Source of the DNA: an uncultured Actinomycetes bacterium
GTDB taxonomy: Bacteria; Actinomycetota; Actinomycetes; Nanopelagicales; Nanopelagicaceae
Length of the DNA stretch: 23,811 nucleotides
Direction: 5' to 3'
NCBI GenBank assembly: GCA_903832395.1
Contig: CAILBF010000199.1
Coordinates: forward strand, 1-23,811
Positions 21,640-23,811 of the stretch are shown here, piece by piece. The translations under genes were made by a program, and so were the position numbers. The stretch's first letter is position 1, and every line of letters starts with the position of its first letter. Under the pieces are notes generated by a model. It did no database searches and was not told the DNA's origin. It saw nothing but the letters and a program-made list of their open reading frames with translations.

Positions 21640-23811
21640 ATGCGGGGATTAATTAATGCGCTTCCACTAACTGCCCATGCATCTCACATTGTGGCGCCTG
21701 CACCGATGTATCCATTTTTACTCGCTGCCCGTGCAGAAAAATCGCCGATTCTCGTCATTACCAGCTCAAGTCGCAGTGCTGAAGATTTAGTTAATGAACT
21801 ACGTGAACTTCATAGCAATGTAATGGAGTTTCCGGCTTGGGAAACGTTGCCCCATGAACGTCTAAGCCCACGCAGTGACACAGTAGCCCGGCGAATTGCA
21901 ACGCTATATGCACTTGAAAGAAAACAAGGTAGCAATCCCATTGTTGTGACTCCAGTGCGCGGGGCAATTCACCGCATCATCGCAGACCTTGGGAAATCTC
22001 CACTTATGCAACTTGAGATTGGCAAGGAGCAGTCGTTAGATCTACTAGTTCGACACTTATCCAGCCTTGCTTATTCACGAACTGATTTAGTTGAGCGCCG
22101 AGGTGAGTTCGCAGTGCGCGGTGGAATCGTCGATCTTTTTCTCCCATTGAGTGCGCATCCAATCCGAATTGATTTCTTTGGCGATGAGATTGAAGACATT
22201 AGTTTCTTTGAAGTTGCCGACCAGCGAACTTTTGCACCTGTAGTTGGAAGCATAGAAATATATCCCTGCCGAGAATTATTAATAACACCCACGATTCGCG
22301 CCCGCGCTCTAGATCTGAAAGAAAATCTTCCAGGGGCGAGTGAGTTATTAGAAAAAATTAGTGAGGGAATTTCATTTGAGGGAATGGAGTCATTGATTCC
22401 ATTGCTTATTGACGAGACGCAGACCTTGCTTGCCCGCATGCCGGCTGATACACAAGTGATATTCATTGATCAGGAGCGAATTAGATCCAGGGCCGGTGAT
22501 TTACTGGCAACTAATGAAGAGTTTTTAAATGCATCCTGGTCCAATGCTGCACATGGGGCAGTGGCGCCGGTTTATGACGGCTCCGGCACGTATATGTCGT
22601 GGGTCAACTTGATGGAAGAGATTAACTCCCTTAGCTTAGAAATCTCCTCGTTGGATCCTTTTGGCAGTGACCTTGCTCTAGAAACAGAGTTTTTAGATTA
22701 CCGTGCAATTGATCCAATGCGCGGAGATATCGATCGAACGATTGCCGCATTAGGCGAGGCAATTAATTCACACTTTACAGTGGTCTTTGCAACGCATGGC
22801 CATGGAATGTTAGAACGCTATGCCGGAATTTTCCGGAATGCTGATTTACCAATTCATATCGTAGAAAAACTTAATGCAACCCCAACTAAAGGCAGTATTC
22901 ATTTAACGACTTCGGTTATTGCCCATGGCTTTGAGAGTGTGACCGATCAAATCTTTTTTATGACCGAACGGGATTTAACGGGCAGTAAAGGCAGCGTTAA
23001 AGATAGCGAGCGGTTGCCTTCAAAGCGAAAGGCGGCCATTGATCCCCTCGAACTTCGCAGTGGTGATTTTGTCGTCCATGAACAACATGGAATTGGTCGC
23101 TATGTTGAATTAGTGCAACGCACCGTAGCTGGAGTTACACGAGAGTATTTAGTCATTGAGTATGCATCGGCTAAACGGGGGCAACCTGGCGATCGAATTT
23201 TTGTTCCAACCGATGCCCTGGAACAGGTAAGTAAATATGTTGGTGGTGAAGCACCGACGGTTCATCGCATTGGAAGTGGAGAATGGCAAAAAGCTAAGGG
23301 GCGTGCCCGCAAAGCCGTTCGCCAGATAGCGGGCGAACTCATTCGTTTATATGCCGCGCGAACCAGTTCACCAGGTTTTGCTTTCTCACCCGATACTCCT
23401 TGGCAGCGCGAACTCGAAGACTCGTTTTCATATATTGAAACACCCGATCAACTTTCGACAATTGATGATGTGAAGCGCGATATGGAACGCCCGTATCCAA
23501 TGGATCGAATCATCTGCGGCGATGTGGGTTACGGCAAAACCGAAATCGCAATTCGTGCTGCATTTAAAGCCGTACAAGATGGCAAACAAGTCGCCGTGCT
23601 TGTTCCGACAACACTCCTTGTTCAGCAGCACACCAAAACTTTTACTGAGCGCTATGCCGGTTTTCCTTTAAGAGTTGCTGGCTTGTCTCGCTTCAATACG
23701 GCTAAAGAGGGCAAGGAAGTCCTTGACGGATTATTGAAAGGCACCGTCGACGTTGTTATTGGCACACACCGCATTCTCTCGAGCGACGTAGTTTTTAAAG
23801 ATTTAGGCCTC
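21640..23811 (+). CDS. mfd: Transcription-repair coupling factor Mfd, N-terminal part
   Basis: From ATG 21640 the frame stays open for 724 codons to the window edge, about 60 percent of a normal Mfd of roughly 1150-1200 residues. The UvrB-like N-terminal module (about 1-320) shows FPAWETLPHERLSPRSD, TPVRGAIHR and RRGEFAVRGGIVDLFLP. The RNA-polymerase-interacting CarD-like domain covers about 470-541 (GDFVVHEQHGIGRYVEL). The first translocase domain has Walker A GDVGYGKTE near 627 and VLVPTTLLVQQH; the window ends at VVIGTHRILSS plus a few residues, just before the DEEQ box. Mfd removes stalled RNA polymerase and recruits UvrA to the lesion. GGGGG at 21629-21633 may serve as the ribosome-binding site. 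Confidence 0.94.
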   Translation, partial: MRGLINALPLTAHASHIVAPAPMYPFLLAARAEKSPILVITSSSRSAEDLVNELRELHSNVMEFPAWETLPHERLSPRSDTVARRIATLYALERKQGSNPIVVTPVRGAIHRIIADLGKSPLMQLEIGKEQSLDLLVRHLSSLAYSRTDLVERRGEFAVRGGIVDLFLPLSAHPIRIDFFGDEIEDISFFEVADQRTFAPVVGSIEIYPCRELLITPTIRARALDLKENLPGASELLEKISEGISFEGMESLIPLLIDETQTLLARMPADTQVIFIDQERIRSRAGDLLATNEEFLNASWSNAAHGAVAPVYDGSGTYMSWVNLMEEINSLSLEISSLDPFGSDLALETEFLDYRAIDPMRGDIDRTIAALGEAINSHFTVVFATHGHGMLERYAGIFRNADLPIHIVEKLNATPTKGSIHLTTSVIAHGFESVTDQIFFMTERDLTGSKGSVKDSERLPSKRKAAIDPLELRSGDFVVHEQHGIGRYVELVQRTVAGVTREYLVIEYASAKRGQPGDRIFVPTDALEQVSKYVGGEAPTVHRIGSGEWQKAKGRARKAVRQIAGELIRLYAARTSSPGFAFSPDTPWQRELEDSFSYIETPDQLSTIDDVKRDMERPYPMDRIICGDVGYGKTEIAIRAAFKAVQDGKQVAVLVPTTLLVQQHTKTFTERYAGFPLRVAGLSRFNTAKEGKEVLDGLLKGTVDVVIGTHRILSSDVVFKDLGL

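Noticed and set aside
22071..22466. A 131-codon - strand ORF inside mfd
   Set aside because: The + strand frame is continuous Mfd with conserved UvrB-like motifs; this is an antisense shadow.
1..23811. Mobile elements, phage genes, CRISPR arrays, defence systems or a biosynthetic cluster
   Set aside because: No transposase, integrase, array-like repeat or defence domain was seen; nearly all coding space is assigned to conserved core genes, and composition looks even by eye.

Overview
The window reads as a stretch of conserved chromosomal housekeeping genes from an actinobacterium. The gene order closely follows, as I remember it, the Mycobacterium tuberculosis Rv0991c to Rv1020 neighbourhood: FmdB-like protein, 5-formyl-THF cyclo-ligase, moeA-like/glp, rimJ-like acetyltransferase, small membrane protein, protein O-mannosyltransferase, rsmI, metG, tatD, rsmA, ispE, glmU, prs, rplY, pth and mfd. 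Base composition looks balanced to slightly AT-rich, genes abut or overlap, convergent genes share stop regions, and many genes lack a Shine-Dalgarno sequence but carry a TANNNT box 6-7 nt before the start codon. This fits a streamlined, low-GC actinobacterium such as the freshwater Nanopelagicales (acI, Planktophila-like) group. That assignment is an inference from style and synteny, not a database match.

Layout. 1-1554 (-): the N-terminal 518 residues of an MMPL/RND-type exporter, cut by the window edge. 1591-1943: a 38-residue acidic protein (+) and an FmdB-type zinc ribbon (-), convergent. 2047-5563 (+): a tight cluster of a secreted CopC-like protein, a CopD-CtaG fusion for copper handling and cytochrome oxidase assembly, and an acyl-CoA dehydrogenase. 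5553-6101 (-): 5-formyl-THF cyclo-ligase. 6171-8494 (+): a shortened, motif-poor MoeA-like protein (Glp), an N-acetyltransferase, and a three-helix membrane protein resembling the Glp receptor GLPR, probably a cell-division module. 8495-9769 (-): protein O-mannosyltransferase. 9821-14866 (+): rsmI, metG, tatD, rsmA and ispE. 14920-14991: tRNA-Gln(UUG). 15030-18812 (+): glmU, prs, rplY and pth. 18816-21530 (-): ppc. 21640 to the end (+): the N-terminal 724 codons of mfd.

Functionally the window covers translation and rRNA/tRNA maintenance (rsmI, metG, rsmA, rplY, pth, tRNA-Gln), cell-envelope and isoprenoid precursors (glmU, ispE, pmt, MMPL), nucleotide and one-carbon metabolism (prs, cyclo-ligase), anaplerosis (ppc), transcription-coupled repair (mfd), respiratory copper handling, and a Glp/GLPR division pair. 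No mobile elements, CRISPR arrays, phage genes or gene-free stretches above 300 bases are visible. The most notable points are a Glp/MoeA homologue that has lost domain II and the molybdenum-insertion motifs, a CopC-like protein with no histidine at all, a repeated leaderless-promoter arrangement, and an overlapping bidirectional -10 element.
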